64,000 nt of DNA, taken from NCBI GenBank assembly GCA_035763745.1, contig DASUAO010000055.1:6046-70045 (forward strand), in the 5' to 3' direction. Of the stretch, positions 15,820-23,569 are shown piece by piece. The DNA is from DASUAO01 sp035763745 (GTDB lineage: Bacteria; Actinomycetota; Acidimicrobiia; IMCC26256; PALSA-555). The position numbers and the translations under genes were made by a program. Within the stretch, counting starts at the first letter, position 1, and the number at the start of each line of letters is the position of its first letter. Under the pieces are notes generated by a model that had not been told where the DNA came from, searched no databases, and was given only the letters and a program-made list of their open reading frames with translations.

Positions 15820-16179
15820 GTGCCCGTCGACTCGATCGGTTTCCTGGACGACGACGGCAACGAGGTCGTTCTCGACGTCGAGGAGGCGGAGTCGCTGTGG
15901 GCGCTCGTGGGAGGTCTCGACGGCGCGACGGTGTCGGCCTGCCCGGGGTGTCGTAGCCGCGTCCTCGCGTGCGTGGCGGTGGTGGACCTGCTCGAGTCGG
16001 CGCCACCACATCCCCGAGCACGTGACCTGGCGGACCTGGCCGAGGACGCGCCGACGCTCCACCTCTACGTCCAGGACCTGACCGCGGAGTGCCGTCACCG
16101 CGCCTGGCGGGACCCAGGGGCCCAGGAGTGGCGCGACGCGCTCGACGAGCTCCTCGGCGAGCCCCGCGGCCTCCGCTGA
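15820..16179 (+). CDS. Small Cys-containing hypothetical protein
   Basis: 119 residues, acidic, soluble. The N-terminal half reads FLDDDGNEVVLDVEEAESLWALV; the middle has ACPGCRSRVLACVAVVDLL, a CxxC pair plus a third Cys eight residues on, and a fourth Cys appears in LTAECRHRAW. A zinc site is possible. I do not recognise the family. The GTG start follows from the leaderless promoter. Its stop codon is in one arm of a hairpin whose other arm carries the stop of the convergent gene. Confidence 0.65.
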   Translation: MPVDSIGFLDDDGNEVVLDVEEAESLWALVGGLDGATVSACPGCRSRVLACVAVVDLLESAPPHPRARDLADLAEDAPTLHLYVQDLTAECRHRAWRDPGAQEWRDALDELLGEPRGLR

Positions 16180-16202
16180 CACCGCGTGCACCGCGTCAGC
16201 GG
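16173..16202. terminator. Bidirectional hairpin between convergent genes
   Basis: CCGCTGAC (16173-16180) and GTCAGCGG (16195-16202) are perfect inverted repeats around a 14-nt loop. The plus-strand TGA and the minus-strand TGA each lie inside one arm. No U-tract, as is usual in high-GC actinobacteria. Confidence 0.55.
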
Positions 16203-16780
16203 TCGATGCGGGGTCGCTTGAACTCGTTGATGTCGGTCACCGGGAGCAGCGCGAGCACCCGCGCGAGGTCGTCGACGTCCTCGCGCTGCATCAGCCGGAC
16301 GAAGGCGGCGTCGTCGCCCTCGATGAAGGTCGGGACGCCCCACACCCCCCAGCGTTCGACGCCTTCGGTGTGCTCGGCTTCGAGGGTCTTCAGCGGCCGC
16401 CCGCTCGCGACCTCGTCGGCGAGTGCGGCGGGGTCACCGCCGGCGCCGCTGATCGCGTCGTGCAGCACCCCCGCGTCGTCGATCTTGCGGCCGTGGTCGT
16501 GGCGGGCGGCGAACAGCGCGAGGTGCACGGCGGGAAAGACCTCGGGGGACGTGTCGCGCGCCGCGATCCCGTACAGGAGCGCGAGGACGCCGCTCCCCCA
16601 GTCCGCGGGGTCGCGCTCCCACATGGGCGGTTCACCCTCACCGACATGGGCCTGGTCGAGGGAGAACGCGAGGTAGCGCGGCTCGAGGTCGAGTGCTTCG
16701 GCGCCCGCCATGAGGGTCGCATTGCCGTTGTAGGCGAACGGGCATCGGTAGTCGAAGGTGACGGTGATGGTCCGGGCCAT
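16196..16780 (-). CDS. DsbA-family (thioredoxin-fold) protein without CxxC
   Basis: 194 residues, related to DsbA/2-hydroxychromene-carboxylate isomerase. After strand one the usual active site reads YRCPFAYNG, so there is a single Cys13 and no CxxC; disulfide chemistry is unlikely, while glutathione- or mycothiol-type transferase/isomerase activity is possible. The cis-proline loop WGVWGVPTFIEGDDA is present. Start ATG 16780 has GAGGAG upstream. It follows the PAP2 gene by 8 bp and is probably co-transcribed with it. Confidence 0.8.
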   Translation of the reverse strand: MARTITVTFDYRCPFAYNGNATLMAGAEALDLEPRYLAFSLDQAHVGEGEPPMWERDPADWGSGVLALLYGIAARDTSPEVFPAVHLALFAARHDHGRKIDDAGVLHDAISGAGGDPAALADEVASGRPLKTLEAEHTEGVERWGVWGVPTFIEGDDAAFVRLMQREDVDDLARVLALLPVTDINEFKRPRIDR

Positions 16781-16788
16781 CGGACTCC

Positions 16789-17316
16789 TCAGGTGGTGAT
16801 CCGGCGCGCCGCGGGTGCGAGCGCCAGGCCGAGCGCGGCTCCTGCGACCACGTCGGACGGATGGTGGAGGCGGACGTAGACGCGGCTGCACGCGACCAGG
16901 CCGGCCAGGGTGAACCAGGCGGGCGCGGTGCGACGGCCGTGTGAGAGCACTGCCGCGCACATGAACGCGGTGGCGGCGTGGCCCGACGGGAACGACGACG
17001 TGACGGGTCGACGCATCTTGAAGGGGAGCGGCTCGTCGTGGTCGTAGTGGTCCTGGGGGCGGACTCGCCGGAACAGCGACTTCACGAGCCCGTTCGTGAT
17101 CGCGGACTCGATGCCCAGCGCGGTGCTGAAGCGCAGCGCGACGCGAGGGTCACGACGCGCGACCGCGCGCCCGATCCCCATCAGGTGCCAGAGCATGCCG
17201 TGGTCGGCCGCGCTCGAGAGTCCGTAGAAGAGTCGGTCGAGTGCCGGCGAGCGTCGCGGCTCGAGCCATTTTTCGATCGCCTCGTCGAATTCGCGCGCCC
17301 GATCGGTCAACGCCAT
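16789..17316 (-). CDS. PAP2-family membrane phosphatase
   Basis: 175 residues with all three PAP2 motifs: K79SLFRRVRP87, S108FPSGHA (H113) and S144RVYVRLHHPSD155. Hydrophobic segments around 60-75, 115-125 and 137-170 suggest a small integral membrane enzyme with the active site at the membrane surface. Candidate substrates are undecaprenyl diphosphate or phosphatidic acid. Monocistronic start from a leaderless promoter. Confidence 0.85.
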   Translation of the reverse strand: MALTDRAREFDEAIEKWLEPRRSPALDRLFYGLSSAADHGMLWHLMGIGRAVARRDPRVALRFSTALGIESAITNGLVKSLFRRVRPQDHYDHDEPLPFKMRRPVTSSFPSGHAATAFMCAAVLSHGRRTAPAWFTLAGLVACSRVYVRLHHPSDVVAGAALGLALAPAARRITT

Positions 17317-17322
17317 GACCCG

Positions 17323-17328
17323 ATGCTA
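17323..17328 (-). promoter_or_regulatory. -10 hexamer TAGCAT, leaderless promoter for PAP2 gene
   Basis: TAGCAT is followed by 6 nt and ATG 17316. The first three bases of the hexamer are also the TAG stop codon of the upstream amidase gene, so gene end and promoter share bases. Confidence 0.6.
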
Positions 17329-18276
17329 CCGGTGAGCCTCCGGTGCTCCGAGGTCCACGATCGGCCCGTAGGTGTCGGGTCGGCGCGTCGTGAGGAACGG
17401 GAAGAGCGTGAGCCAGTCGCGGCGGGCATCGAGGTCGAGGTCGACGACGAGCGCACATGGCTCGTCGCGGGGCGCTCGTGCGAGCACTCGCCCGTACGGA
17501 TCGCACACGAACGACGATCCGTAGAACTCGAGCGGGCCCTCGGTGCCGACGCGGTTCACCACGATCATGTGCAGACCGTTCGCGATCGCGTTGCCGGTGA
17601 TCACGCGCTCCCACAACGGTTGGGTGTCGAAGTCCGGGTGGCCGGGCTCGGATCCGATCGCCGTGGGATAGACGAGCACGTCGGCGCCGCCGAGGGAGTA
17701 GGCCCGGGCGACCTCGGGAAACCACTGGTCCCAACACGTGGGGAACCCGAAGGTCGCGTGCTCGACCGAGACCGGCGGGTAGCCGTCGTGTCCGGGCAGG
17801 AACCAGCGGTCCTCGTGGTAGCCCTCGGTGACCGGGAGGTGCGTCTTGCGCGTGTGCGCCAGCAGCTCGCCGTGGGGATCGACGCAGATCGCGGTGTTGT
17901 ACCCGAGGGTGGAGCCGTCGGCGTGCTCGTAGAGGGACGCGTGGACGGCGACGCCGTGCTCGGTCGCGAGGCGGGTCACGAAAGCATGGGTCGGGCCCCC
18001 GACGAGCGGCTCGGGCGCGATCGCGACGCCCAGCACGTCATGGCCGGGACCGCGCGGGTCGACTGCGAAGTAGGGCGAGAGCGTCAGCTCCATGAGGCAG
18101 ACGACGCGGGCGCCGGCGGTGGCCGCGGCGCGGACACCCTCCGCGAGCGCGGCGGTGTGCTGCTCGGGATCGGGATGCCAGCGATGCTGCACGAGCCCGA
18201 CCCGGAGCGGAGCCCGGGCAGGTGGATCGACACGAGCGGGGGACGGAGCCGGGCCTTCGGTGACGATGACACGCAT
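17326..18276 (-). CDS. Carbon-nitrogen hydrolase, N-carbamoylputrescine amidase type
   Basis: 316 residues, nitrilase superfamily with the Glu-Lys-Cys triad visible: E63 (LMELTLSPYF), K144 (HTRKTHLP) and C181 (FPTCWDQWFPE). The block CWDQWFPEVARAYSLGGADVL followed by YPTAIGSEP is characteristic of AguB, which converts N-carbamoylputrescine to putrescine. An N-terminal extension of about 23 residues precedes the first strand (LRVGLVQ). A CACAAT hexamer lies 6 nt before ATG 18276. No other polyamine genes are in the window, so the substrate is inferred from sequence alone. Confidence 0.82.
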   Translation of the reverse strand: MRVIVTEGPAPSPARVDPPARAPLRVGLVQHRWHPDPEQHTAALAEGVRAAATAGARVVCLMELTLSPYFAVDPRGPGHDVLGVAIAPEPLVGGPTHAFVTRLATEHGVAVHASLYEHADGSTLGYNTAICVDPHGELLAHTRKTHLPVTEGYHEDRWFLPGHDGYPPVSVEHATFGFPTCWDQWFPEVARAYSLGGADVLVYPTAIGSEPGHPDFDTQPLWERVITGNAIANGLHMIVVNRVGTEGPLEFYGSSFVCDPYGRVLARAPRDEPCALVVDLDLDARRDWLTLFPFLTTRRPDTYGPIVDLGAPEAHR

Positions 18277-18282
18277 CGGCCC

Positions 18283-18288
18283 ATTGTG
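18283..18288 (-). promoter_or_regulatory. -10-like hexamer CACAAT before amidase gene
   Basis: CACAAT, 6 nt, ATG 18276 on the minus strand. It departs from TAnnnT only at the first base. Confidence 0.4.
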
Positions 18289-18326
18289 GCGCTCGACGCG
18301 CGGCGCTGTGTCGGGCGGCGTGGCGG

Positions 18327-19169
18327 TCAGGCGGTGCGCAGCGCGGGCTCGGACGCGACCGCGTCGGCGAGGGTGCCGCGCAGCTCGACCGCGCGGTCGG
18401 GGTCGCCGCCGTGGGCCGGGCAGTACGGCTTGAAGGAGCAGAAGTCGCAGAGCCGGCTGGGTTTGGCGCGGAAGTCCTCGCGCTCGCAGGCGCCCTCGAT
18501 CGCGGTCCACAGCGCGCTCGTGCGGCGCTCGACGCCCCGGCAGGTCTGCTCGGTGGGGGTCGCGATGATCGCTTCGGGCTTGGACAGGTAGAGGAGCTGC
18601 ACCTTGGCGGGGCGACGCCCCAGCATCTGCTGGCAGAGCAGCGCGTAGATGTGGACGCCACCGAGGCTCTTGGCCTCGAAGAACTCGGACGGGACGCGCC
18701 CGGTCTTGTAGTCCGTGACCACGAGCTCGCCGTCGCCGTCGAGCTCGAGCCGGTCGATGATGCCGCGGATGCGCACGGCCCCGAGGTCGGCCTGCAGCTT
18801 GAGCTCGAGCCCGATCGGGTGGATGGCCGTGGGGTCCTCGAGCTCGAAGTAGCGCCGGACGAGGGTCTCGGCGTCGGCATGGAACGCGGCCCACCCGTCG
18901 TCGTCGAGGTCGAGGAGCGCGAACTCGGGGTCCCCGGCGAGCCCGGCGCGGGCCCGGTCGAGGTCGGCGAGCGCGGCGTCGACGGAGCGGTCGTGCGGTG
19001 GCCGGCACATCAGCAGCTCGAGCGCCCGGTGCACGAGCGTGCCCTTCGAGGCGGCTGCGGACGGAGGCTCGGGGAGCCGGTCGAGATAGGAGAACCGGAA
19101 CGCGAGTGGGCACTCCTTGAAGCTGGAGATCGAGCTGGGGGAGAGCGACTTCGGCTTCTCGAGGGCCAT
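18327..19169 (-). CDS. RecB-like PD-(D/E)XK exonuclease with Fe-S cluster cysteines
   Basis: 280 residues, single-domain nuclease. Catalytic residues: H47 (GTLVHRALE), D139 (RIRGIIDRLEL), D153 and K155 (VVTDYKTG). Four cysteines in the Cas4/AddB arrangement, C20 (SFKECPLAF) and C241, C244, C250 (LCDFCSFKPYC), should hold a 4Fe-4S cluster joining the ends of the fold. No helicase domain. The family is common in actinobacteria as a stand-alone DNA-repair nuclease. The start ATG 19169 lies 7 nt after TACCGT, in a 28-nt promoter element almost identical to that of the UvrD2-like helicase. Confidence 0.87.
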   Translation of the reverse strand: MALEKPKSLSPSSISSFKECPLAFRFSYLDRLPEPPSAAASKGTLVHRALELLMCRPPHDRSVDAALADLDRARAGLAGDPEFALLDLDDDGWAAFHADAETLVRRYFELEDPTAIHPIGLELKLQADLGAVRIRGIIDRLELDGDGELVVTDYKTGRVPSEFFEAKSLGGVHIYALLCQQMLGRRPAKVQLLYLSKPEAIIATPTEQTCRGVERRTSALWTAIEGACEREDFRAKPSRLCDFCSFKPYCPAHGGDPDRAVELRGTLADAVASEPALRTA

Positions 19170-19176
19170 GTGAGGC

Positions 19177-19204
19177 ACGGTACCGGAGGGGTGTGACATC
19201 GACG
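19177..19204 (-). promoter_or_regulatory. PafBC/RecA-NDp-like promoter element of the nuclease gene
   Basis: Read on the minus strand: CGATGTC, then a TGTCR-type -35-like block, 8 nt, then TACCGT at 19177-19182 and a 7-nt gap to ATG. The 28 bases match the element at 56596-56623 in 24 positions. Spacing equals the TTGTCRGTG-N8-TAnnnT pattern I recall for the PafBC-dependent DNA-damage promoter; only the TGTCR part of the upstream block agrees. Confidence 0.6.
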
Positions 19205-19306
19205 AGGACCTGCTCTCGCCCGGGTCCGGTGCCCGGACCACGGGATCGAGCCTTCGGGTACGGTGCCGGCGCGGTGCTCGACGACTCCGGGAAGGCAGGC
19301 GCGACG

Positions 19307-20317
19307 ATGAAGGTGGACGGCGGGATCCCGATGACGGGCATCGGTGCCATCGCCGAGGCGGCGCAGCGGCTCGAGGAGGTGGGCTACGACGGCGGGCTCA
19401 CCGCCGAGATGAGCCACGACCCCTTCCTCCCACTCGTCATCGCCGCGGAGCACACCGAGACCCTCGAGCTCGGCACGGGGATCGCGGTCGCGTTCGCCCG
19501 CAACCCGATGACGCTGGCCAACCTGGGCTACGACCTCCAGGTGTTCAGCAAGGGCCGGTTCCGGCTCGGGCTCGGCAGCCAGATCAAGCCCCACATCGAG
19601 AAGCGGTTCTCGATGCCGTGGTCCCATCCGGCGGCCCGCATGCGGGAGCTGATCCTCGCGATGCGTGCGATCTGGGCGTGCTGGAACGACGGGACACCGC
19701 TCGACTTCCGCGGCGAGTTCTATCGGCACACGCTGATGACGCCGTTCTTCGTCCCCGGCCCGAACCCCTACGGCGATCCGCGCATCCACCTCGCGGCCGT
19801 CGGCGAGCGCATGACCGAGGTGGCCGGCGAGGTGGCCGACGGGGTGATCCTGCACGCCTTCACGACCCGCCGGTACGTGGAGGAAGTCACGATCCCCGCG
19901 CTGGAGCGAGGCTTCGCACGCGCGGGGCGGACGCGCGACGACTTCGAGATCTCGGGACCCCTGTTCATCGTCTCCGGCAGCGACGAGGAGGAGCTCGCCC
20001 GGGCCCGCGCCGGGACCAAGCAGCAGATCGCGTTCTACGGCTCGACGCCGGCGTACCGCGGCGTGCTCGAGCTGCACGGGTGGGGCGACCTCCAGACCGA
20101 GCTCAACCGCCTCTCGAAGCAGGGGGAGTGGGTCGCGATGGGCGAGCTCATCACCGACGACATCCTCGAGGAGTTCGCGGTCGTGGCCGAGCCGGAAGGT
20201 GTCCCTGCGGCGATGCTGGCCCGCTACGGCGGCATCGTGGACCGGCTCTCGTTCTATGCGCCCTACGAGAGCGACCCTGAGCGGTGGAAGCAGGTGCTGG
20301 CCGGCTTCAAGGCCTGA
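19307..20317 (+). CDS. Luciferase-like F420-dependent oxidoreductase (TIGR03617 type)
   Basis: 336 residues, TIM-barrel LLM family. Typical blocks: AAQRLEEVGYDGGLTAEMSHDPFLPLVIAAEHT, LELGTGIAVAFARNPM, and FRLGLGSQIKPHIEKRFSMPW. The form SQIKPHIEKRFSMPW is typical of an actinobacterial F420-linked subgroup with no known substrate. Start ATG 19307 has a GGAAGG-like site; an in-frame GTG at 19274 is an alternative. TACGGT at 19259-19264 may be the -10. It is followed by a strong hairpin. Confidence 0.83.
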   Translation: MKVDGGIPMTGIGAIAEAAQRLEEVGYDGGLTAEMSHDPFLPLVIAAEHTETLELGTGIAVAFARNPMTLANLGYDLQVFSKGRFRLGLGSQIKPHIEKRFSMPWSHPAARMRELILAMRAIWACWNDGTPLDFRGEFYRHTLMTPFFVPGPNPYGDPRIHLAAVGERMTEVAGEVADGVILHAFTTRRYVEEVTIPALERGFARAGRTRDDFEISGPLFIVSGSDEEELARARAGTKQQIAFYGSTPAYRGVLELHGWGDLQTELNRLSKQGEWVAMGELITDDILEEFAVVAEPEGVPAAMLARYGGIVDRLSFYAPYESDPERWKQVLAGFKA

Positions 20318-20327
20318 GCTCGCCGGG

Positions 20328-20348
20328 GCGGGGCCGCTCAGGCCCCGC
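20328..20348. terminator. Perfect 8-bp GC hairpin after the LLM gene
   Basis: GCGGGGCC (20328-20335), loop GCTCA, GGCCCCGC (20341-20348), 11 bp after the stop codon. No U-run. Confidence 0.6.
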
Positions 20349-20407
20349 TCGGGATCGGGTGCGCACACTGGCAGGGTTCGCAGTCCCCTGTCCGTGTGCG
20401 GTGCGCC

Positions 20408-20500
20408 GTGAGCGACGACGACCAGACCGAGTCGACCGACCAGGACGGCGGGAATCAGGACGACGGGAACGAGGACGACCCGCCCCGCGACGAGCGCTGA
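20408..20500 (+). CDS. Possible 30-residue acidic small protein
   Basis: GTG-initiated frame of D/E/Q/N/G-rich composition (MSDDDQTESTDQDGGNQDD, then GNEDDPPRDER). No clear ribosome binding site. It sits alone in a 298-bp gap, which holds otherwise only the hairpin at 20328 and a TACCAT hexamer near 20522 that may serve the cupin gene. Such low-complexity frames can arise by chance. Confidence 0.3.
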   Translation: MSDDDQTESTDQDGGNQDDGNEDDPPRDER

Positions 20501-20615
20501 CGCGCGACCCGCCTGCGCCTCGTACCATCACCGGGCTGCTCGGGACGAGACGCCCGCGGGAACCAACATCGAGCGCGGACACTTCCGGGTGGGGCCGCGA
20601 GGAGGAGCGCACTTG

Positions 20616-20936
20616 ATGGGGAATCGCACGCTCGGCGATGTCGCGACCAAGATGCTCTTCGAGAACGATCGCGTGCGGGTCTGGGAGCTGGCGCTCGCGC
20701 CCGGGGAGTCCTCCGACGTGCACGAGCACACCCTCGACTACCTGCTCGTCCAGCTCGAGGGCGACAAGATCACCGGTGACTTCGAGCCCGACACCAACGG
20801 TGAGTTCCCGCCGGGGTCGGTGGAGGGCGACGTCGCACCCGGCAACGTGTTCTACACGAGGAAGGGTGGCATCGAGACCGCCCGTAACACGGGGACCACG
20901 CGGTACCGCGAGATCCTCATCGAGCTGAAGGACTGA
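20616..20936 (+). CDS. Small cupin-domain protein
   Basis: 106 residues, one cupin barrel: RVRVWELALAPGESSDVHEHTLDYLLVQLEG gives the first metal-type motif (H-x-H), and the second is partial (VAPGNVFYTRKGGIETARN), so a metal site may be incomplete. Start ATG 20616 after GAGGAGGAG. Five bp separate it from the CoA-transferase gene, so the two are an operon. Role is unknown, perhaps binding or isomerising a substrate of the CoA-transferase pathway. Confidence 0.78.
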   Translation: MGNRTLGDVATKMLFENDRVRVWELALAPGESSDVHEHTLDYLLVQLEGDKITGDFEPDTNGEFPPGSVEGDVAPGNVFYTRKGGIETARNTGTTRYREILIELKD

Positions 20937-20941
20937 CGCTG

Positions 20942-22183
20942 TTGCAGCAGCCGGGCGGGGCGGCGGGAAGCGGATCCGCACCGTTCGGGGCCGGTCCGCA
21001 TGCAGGCCCTCACGCCGGCCCGCTGCGAGGGCTCCGCGTCCTCGAGGTCGCCACGCTCTACTCGGCGCCACAGGTCGGTGCCCTGCTCGGTGACCTCGGC
21101 GCCGATGTCGTCAAGGTCGAGCAGCGTGGCGGCGACCCGATGCGCGCCATGGGTCAGCACCGTGACGGCCGCGCCGTCGCGTGGGAGCTCGTCGCGCGGA
21201 ACAAGCGGTCGATCGTGCTCGACCTCGACGACGCGGCCACCGACGTCCGAGCCGACCGGGCGACCGACCGGGACGTGTTCACCCGCCTCGTGGGCGCCGC
21301 CGACGTGCTGGTCGAGAACCTCACCCCGGCCGTCCGGACGAGGTGGGGGTGCACGTACGAGCAGCTCGCCGCGCACAACCCGAGGCTCGTCGTGGTGAGC
21401 GTCAGCTGCTACGGGCTGACCGGGCCCTATGCCGATCGACCGGGGGCCGGGACGCTCGCGGAGGCGTTCGCGGGCCTCACGCACATGACCGGTGAGCCCG
21501 ACGGCCCTCCCATGCTCTCGTCGGTCGCGGTCGGTGACACGGTCACGGCGTTCTGGGGCGTGATCGGCGCCCTCGCCGCGTGCTGGGGGCGTGACGCGGG
21601 GCGAGGCGGTGACACGGAGCCGCGCGGGCGCCTCGTCGACGTCAGCATGGTCGAGCCCATGCTGCACGTGATGGCAGGCACGATCGCGGGATGGGATCGT
21701 GAGGGTGCACCACCCATCCGGAGCGGGAGTCGGGTCCCGGGTGGCGTCCCGCGCAACGTCTATCGCACTGCCGACGACAAGTACGTCGCGGTGTCGGGGA
21801 CGACCGACGCCCAGGTGGGGCGAGTGCTCGGGATGCTCGGACGCGTCGACGCCGCTTCCCGCGATCGCTTCGGTACCGCCGCGGCACGTCGGACCTCCGG
21901 TGACGAGCTCGACGCGCTGGTGGCCGCGTGGATCGCGGCCCGCCCACGTGACGACGTCGTGGCGTCGTTCGTCGGCGCGCGGGTGCCGATCTCGCCCGTC
22001 AACGATGCGCGCGACGTGCTCGGCGATCCACAGGTCCGTGTCCGCGGCGCAGTGGTCGAGCCGGGGCCGGCCCCCGGTCTCGACGCGCACCACGACGAGG
22101 TGCTCGCGGACTGGATCGACGGATCAGGGAGCGACGGATCAGGGAGCGACGGATCAGGGACGGAGAGCGGCTCCCGGGAGTGA
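20942..22183 (+). CDS. CaiB/BaiF-family CoA-transferase
   Basis: About 413 residues, class III CoA-transferase fold. Motifs: RGLRVLEVATLYSAPQVGALLGDLGADVVKVE at the start of the fold, DVLVENLTPAVRTRWG, SVSCYGLTGPYADRPG, and C-terminal PVNDARDVLGDPQVRVRGA. Enzymes of the family move CoA between carboxylic acids. Start assigned to TTG 20942; the first 30 residues are low-complexity G/P/H/A, so the true start may be a little downstream. The C-terminus is extended by GSGSD-type repeats from a 15-bp tandem repeat and overlaps the convergent SDR gene by 30 bp. Confidence 0.83.
   Translation: MQQPGGAAGSGSAPFGAGPHAGPHAGPLRGLRVLEVATLYSAPQVGALLGDLGADVVKVEQRGGDPMRAMGQHRDGRAVAWELVARNKRSIVLDLDDAATDVRADRATDRDVFTRLVGAADVLVENLTPAVRTRWGCTYEQLAAHNPRLVVVSVSCYGLTGPYADRPGAGTLAEAFAGLTHMTGEPDGPPMLSSVAVGDTVTAFWGVIGALAACWGRDAGRGGDTEPRGRLVDVSMVEPMLHVMAGTIAGWDREGAPPIRSGSRVPGGVPRNVYRTADDKYVAVSGTTDAQVGRVLGMLGRVDAASRDRFGTAAARRTSGDELDALVAAWIAARPRDDVVASFVGARVPISPVNDARDVLGDPQVRVRGAVVEPGPAPGLDAHHDEVLADWIDGSGSDGSGSDGSGTESGSRE
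22121..22160. repeat. 15-bp tandem repeat at two convergent gene ends
   Basis: Unit GGATCAGGGAGCGAC at 22121 and 22136, and a third partial copy at 22151. On the plus strand it encodes the GSGSD tail of the CoA-transferase. On the minus strand the partial copy contains the SDR stop (TGA at 22154-22156), and the further copies repeat CCCTGATCC in the same frame. Its core GGATCAGG is shared with the repeat at 12213. Confidence 0.88.
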
Positions 22184-23020
22184 TCCGTCGACGTCCGTGA
22201 AGCCGTACGTCGCGGCGAGGGTCTCGGTCGGGATCGCACGGCCCGTCTGCGTCAGCACCTCGGGATCGGTCGCGAGGGCGACCACACCCCGTCCGACGAA
22301 GCGCGGGGTCTCCGCGTCGGCGAGGTCGAATGTCCCCTCGCCGGGAAGGTCGAGGACGAAACGCCCTTCCTCGGTCCGGCGAGCCCCGAGCTCCACGATC
22401 TCCGTGCGCACGAGACCCGGCCACAGCGACACCACGGTGACGCCGTGCGGCTCGAGCTCGTGTGCCATGTCGGCCGTCATCTTGTCGAGCGCCGCCTTGC
22501 CCACGCCGTACACGACGTTGTGCGCGTACTGCACGGCGCCGGAGGAGGAGACGTTGACGATGAGTCCCTTCGCGTCGAGCAGCATGGGAGCCGCCAGGAC
22601 GGACGCCACGTAGTGGGAGCGGACACCGATGTCGAGGACCTGGTCCCAGGCCTCGACGGGCAGCTCCCAGAAGGGCTGTCCGAGCCAGGGTGCGAGATCG
22701 ATCGCCGAATAGACGTTGTTGACGAGCACGTCGAGGCGACCGTGATCCCGAGTGACACGCGTGAAGAGCTCCCGCACCGCGTCGTCGTCGTGGTGGTCGC
22801 ACGCCACTCCGATCGCGCGTCCTCCGCCGGCCTCGATCTCGGTGACCGTGTCGCCGATCGTGCCGGGGACGGGACCGGCGTCGACGCTGCGCGCGGTGAG
22901 CACGACCGTGGCGCCTGCGAGGCCGAGCTCGATCGCGATCCCCTTGCCGATCCCACGACTCGCGCCGGTCACGACGGCAACTCTTCCTTCCAGCGGTCGA
23001 TTCCCTCCGGCGCGGTCCAT
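22154..23020 (-). CDS. Short-chain dehydrogenase/reductase
   Basis: 288 residues, Rossmann fold. Cofactor motif GASRGIGKG, NNVYSA (in place of NNAG), Ser in VNVSSSGAV and the catalytic YGVGK. Similar to DHRS1-type SDRs because of the DHHDDDAVRELF block. Substrate unknown. Start ATG 23020 with a CAGGAT hexamer 7 nt upstream. It converges on, and overlaps, the CoA-transferase gene. Confidence 0.84.
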   Translation of the reverse strand: MDRAGGNRPLEGRVAVVTGASRGIGKGIAIELGLAGATVVLTARSVDAGPVPGTIGDTVTEIEAGGGRAIGVACDHHDDDAVRELFTRVTRDHGRLDVLVNNVYSAIDLAPWLGQPFWELPVEAWDQVLDIGVRSHYVASVLAAPMLLDAKGLIVNVSSSGAVQYAHNVVYGVGKAALDKMTADMAHELEPHGVTVVSLWPGLVRTEIVELGARRTEEGRFVLDLPGEGTFDLADAETPRFVGRGVVALATDPEVLTQTGRAIPTETLAATYGFTDVDGSLPGAALRP

Positions 23021-23027
23021 CGGACAG

Positions 23028-23033
23028 ATCCTG
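23028..23033 (-). promoter_or_regulatory. -10-like hexamer CAGGAT before SDR gene
   Basis: CAGGAT then 7 nt then ATG 23020. The same hexamer with 6 nt precedes the GNAT gene at 31869. First base departs from TAnnnT. Confidence 0.4.
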
Positions 23034-23074
23034 CCAGGTCCGGTCCGGCGATGGCGCGGCGGGCCGGGGATCGC

Positions 23075-23080
23075 GACACT
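23075..23080 (+). promoter_or_regulatory. -10-like hexamer GACACT before NTF2-like gene
   Basis: GACACT, 6 nt, GTG 23087. The same hexamer lies 7 nt before ATG 27663. It favours GTG 23087 over an in-frame ATG at 23051. Confidence 0.4.
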
Positions 23081-23086
23081 GTCCGG

Positions 23087-23515
23087 GTGGGGAGCGCAGA
23101 AGCCGCGGTCGGTGCGAGCAACGCCGCGTTCTACGCGGCGTTCGAGGCAGGCGACCTCGACGCGATGGCGGCCGTGTGGGAGCACTCGGACCGGTCGACG
23201 GTCACCCATCCGGGATGGCCCACGTTGCGCGGCTGGGCGCGGGTGCTCGGTTCGTTCGAGGCGATCTTCGCCGGGACGCCGTTCATCCAGTTCGTGCTCA
23301 CCGACGAGCACGTCCACGTCGTGGGCGATGCGGCGTGGGTCACCGTCGACGAGAACATCCTCCAGGCGAGCGGATCACCCGACGGTGGAGGGGCGGACAC
23401 GGAGGAGCTGTCGGGATCTTCGGTCGCGGCGTTGAACGTGTTCACACGTGATGGTGGGACGTGGCGCATGGTCGCCCACCACGGTTCACCGGTGAGCGCG
23501 ACCGAGCCGGGCTGA
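23087..23515 (+). CDS. SnoaL/NTF2-like (DUF4440-type) protein
   Basis: About 142 residues, cone-shaped NTF2 fold: SNAAFYAAFEAGDLDAMAAVWEHSDRSTVTHPGWPTLRG, then VTVDENI and VAALNVFTRDGGTWRMVAHHGSP. Members act as small isomerases or hydrolases, or as binding proteins. A Ser/Gly-rich insertion (SGSPDGGGADTEELSGSS) interrupts the last two strands. If ATG 23051 is used there are 12 more residues. Divergent to the SDR gene. Confidence 0.8.
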   Translation: MGSAEAAVGASNAAFYAAFEAGDLDAMAAVWEHSDRSTVTHPGWPTLRGWARVLGSFEAIFAGTPFIQFVLTDEHVHVVGDAAWVTVDENILQASGSPDGGGADTEELSGSSVAALNVFTRDGGTWRMVAHHGSPVSATEPG

Positions 23516-23523
23516 TGTGCTTC

Positions 23524-23537
23524 TCGGGCGAACCCGA
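23524..23537. terminator. Small hairpin after NTF2-like gene
   Basis: TCGGG, loop CGAA, CCCGA (23524-23537), 8 bp after the stop and before the convergent LLM gene's end. A five-bp stem only. Confidence 0.35.
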
Positions 23538-23569
23538 CCGCGTCGCAGCGGCACCCGCGCCACCCGGCG

